NCBI GenBank assembly: GCA_002763345.1
Contig: PEXZ01000013.1
Span: forward strand, 4,163-9,835
Origin: Candidatus Micrarchaeota archaeon CG08_land_8_20_14_0_20_59_11
GTDB lineage: Archaea; Micrarchaeota; Micrarchaeia; Norongarragalinales; Norongarragalinaceae
DNA: 5,673 nucleotides
Direction of reading: 5' to 3'
Positions 4,638 to 5,673 of this stretch are shown piece by piece. The notes below the pieces were generated by a model. It saw only the letters and a program-made list of their open reading frames with translations. It did not search any database and was not told the DNA's origin. A program made the position numbers and the translations under genes. Every line of letters begins with the position of its first letter. Position 1 is the stretch's first letter.

Positions 4638-5673
4638 ATGAGAATCGCGGTGCTTGACCGGGGGAAGTGCAAGTTCGGTACCTGCGGGTATGCCTGCATA
4701 AAGGTGTGCCCGGGCGTGAAGATGCGCGAGGAAACAATCGTGCGGGGCGCGGACGGCTATCCCGTAATCAGCGAGGAGCTGTGCTCGGGATGCGGGCTCT
4801 GCGCGAAGAAGTGCCCCTTCGGCGCAATCAAGATTGTGAATCTTCCCGGAGAGTCGGGAAAGCCCTTTTTCCAGTACGGGCCGAACACGTTCCGCCTTTA
4901 CGGATGCCTCCTGCCGAAGGAGAAAAGCGTCGTCGGCGTGGTGGGTGTGAACGCCATCGGCAAGACGACAGCGCTCGAAATCCTGCGCGGCGCGCTCCGT
5001 CCGAATTTCGGCGGGTATGCGGAGAAACCGTCGTGGGACGAAATCAGGAACGAGGTGCGCGGCCAGGAAATCGTCAACTACCTGCGGGCGCTCGAGGAAA
5101 AGAAGTTCCGCGTGGCGCACAAGATGCAGTACGTCGAGGAGCTGGCGCGTTCGCGGAAAAAACTCGGCGAGGCGCTGGAGGAGTGCGACGAGCGCGGCGC
5201 CGCTGGAAAAATCGCCGAAGAGCTCGAACTCACGAATTCGCTTTCGCGCAAACTCCCGGAGCTCAGCGGGGGCGAACTGCAGCGGGCGGCAATCGCGTGC
5301 ACGATGCTGCGCGACGCCGACGCGTACTTCTTCGACGAGCCCTCGAGCTATCTGGACGTCCGCCAGCGCCTGCTCGTAGCCAAGCGAATCCGCGCGCTCG
5401 CCGAGGAAAAAAGCGTCGTCGTGGTGGAACACGACCTCGCCGTCCTCGACTACATGAGCGACTATGTGCAGGTGCTCTACGGCGTGCGCGGCGTCTACGG
5501 AAAAATATCGGCGCTGAAGGGCACGCGCGTCGGCATCAACGAGTTCCTCGACGGTTACCTGCGCGACGAGAACGTGCGCTTCCGCGATTACGCGATTAAG
5601 TTCGACGTGAAGGGCGCCGCCGCCTCCGCGGGAAGAACCGGGGCAGTCGCGCTTTCCTACAACGACCTGCGCA
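4638..5673 (+). CDS. rli: Ribosome-recycling ATPase ABCE1/Rli1 (RNase L inhibitor homologue), N-terminal part, cut by window edge
   Basis: Cytoplasmic twin-ABC ATPase that splits ribosomal subunits after termination, working with release factor aRF1 or Pelota in archaea. The frame stays open from ATG 4638 to the right edge, giving 345 of about 590 residues expected. The iron-sulfur domain has C11, C16, C20, C24 (CX4CX3CX3CP) and C49, C52, C55, C59 (CX2CX2CX3CP), enough ligands for two [4Fe-4S] clusters; the extra Cys of human ABCE1 (C38) is absent. Nucleotide-binding domain 1 has Walker A GVNAIGKT (103-110), a Q-loop Gln (164), signature LSGGELQR (209-216), Walker B FFDEPSSYLD (231-240, catalytic E234) and H-loop H265. 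The hinge follows, with YGVRGVYG (281-288) and GINEFLDGYL (299-308). Domain 2 is beyond the edge. Walker A has Ala where domain 1 usually has Gly, but the lysine and threonine are intact. The start is fixed because the next Met (29) would remove the first cluster. No Shine-Dalgarno motif is seen, so translation may be leaderless. Confidence 0.96.
   Translation, partial: MRIAVLDRGKCKFGTCGYACIKVCPGVKMREETIVRGADGYPVISEELCSGCGLCAKKCPFGAIKIVNLPGESGKPFFQYGPNTFRLYGCLLPKEKSVVGVVGVNAIGKTTALEILRGALRPNFGGYAEKPSWDEIRNEVRGQEIVNYLRALEEKKFRVAHKMQYVEELARSRKKLGEALEECDERGAAGKIAEELELTNSLSRKLPELSGGELQRAAIACTMLRDADAYFFDEPSSYLDVRQRLLVAKRIRALAEEKSVVVVEHDLAVLDYMSDYVQVLYGVRGVYGKISALKGTRVGINEFLDGYLRDENVRFRDYAIKFDVKGAAASAGRTGAVALSYNDLR

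Noticed and set aside
4440..5432. A 330-residue minus-strand frame opposite ABCE1
   Set aside because: There is no recognisable domain, and the opposite strand carries the intact iron-sulfur and ABC motifs of ABCE1 in one continuous frame.
4667..5599. A 310-residue plus-strand frame overlapping ABCE1 in another phase
   Set aside because: It is Arg-rich shadow sequence. The true frame starts at 4638 and runs off the window edge.
1..5673. CRISPR array, tRNA, rRNA, insertion sequence or phage/defence module
   Set aside because: I saw no regularly spaced direct repeats, no tRNA-like T-loop or anticodon arm, and no transposase, integrase or nuclease genes. All sizeable frames are explained by housekeeping genes or their shadows.

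Overview
This window looks like a moderately GC-rich archaeal chromosome segment. The strongest evidence is the last gene, which encodes ABCE1 (RNase L inhibitor, Rli1), a ribosome-recycling ATPase found in archaea and eukaryotes but not bacteria. Supporting evidence is the GGTG-type Shine-Dalgarno motifs, AT-rich TATA-like boxes about 25 bases before predicted transcript starts, and a start codon with no ribosome binding site that fits a leaderless message. The compact layout (a 4-base gene overlap, a 32-base convergent gap and an 83-base divergent gap) fits a small genome. A DPANN-type lineage such as Micrarchaeota or Diapherotrites is possible but cannot be established from this stretch.

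Layout: (1) Positions 2-1423, plus strand: the C-terminal half of a P2-type (SERCA/PMR1-like) cation-pumping ATPase, cut by the window edge. (2) Positions 1420-1848, plus strand: a 142-residue twin-CBS-domain protein whose ATG overlaps the ATPase stop codon, so the two are almost certainly co-transcribed and translationally coupled. (3) Positions 1849-1880: a short convergent gap. (4) Positions 1881-4190, minus strand: a complete, apparently active phosphoenolpyruvate synthase. (5) Positions 4191-4273: a compact divergent promoter region whose single strong AT-rich box is well placed for both flanking genes. (6) Positions 4274-4456, plus strand: an unrecognised 60-residue protein with two predicted membrane helices. 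(7) Positions 4457-4637: non-coding DNA with three consecutive inverted repeats followed by a TATA-like box. (8) Positions 4638-5673, plus strand: the N-terminal 345 residues of ABCE1, running off the right edge.

Most genes are housekeeping: ion transport, gluconeogenic PEP formation and ribosome recycling. The ATPase-CBS pair suggests a pump controlled by an adenine-nucleotide sensor. PEP synthase consumes ATP to AMP, so AMP/ATP could in principle connect the two, but that is speculation. I found no convincing new multi-gene system. The parts most worth a second look are the hairpin-rich spacer before ABCE1, the shared divergent promoter, the orphan small membrane protein and the ATPase-CBS pairing.
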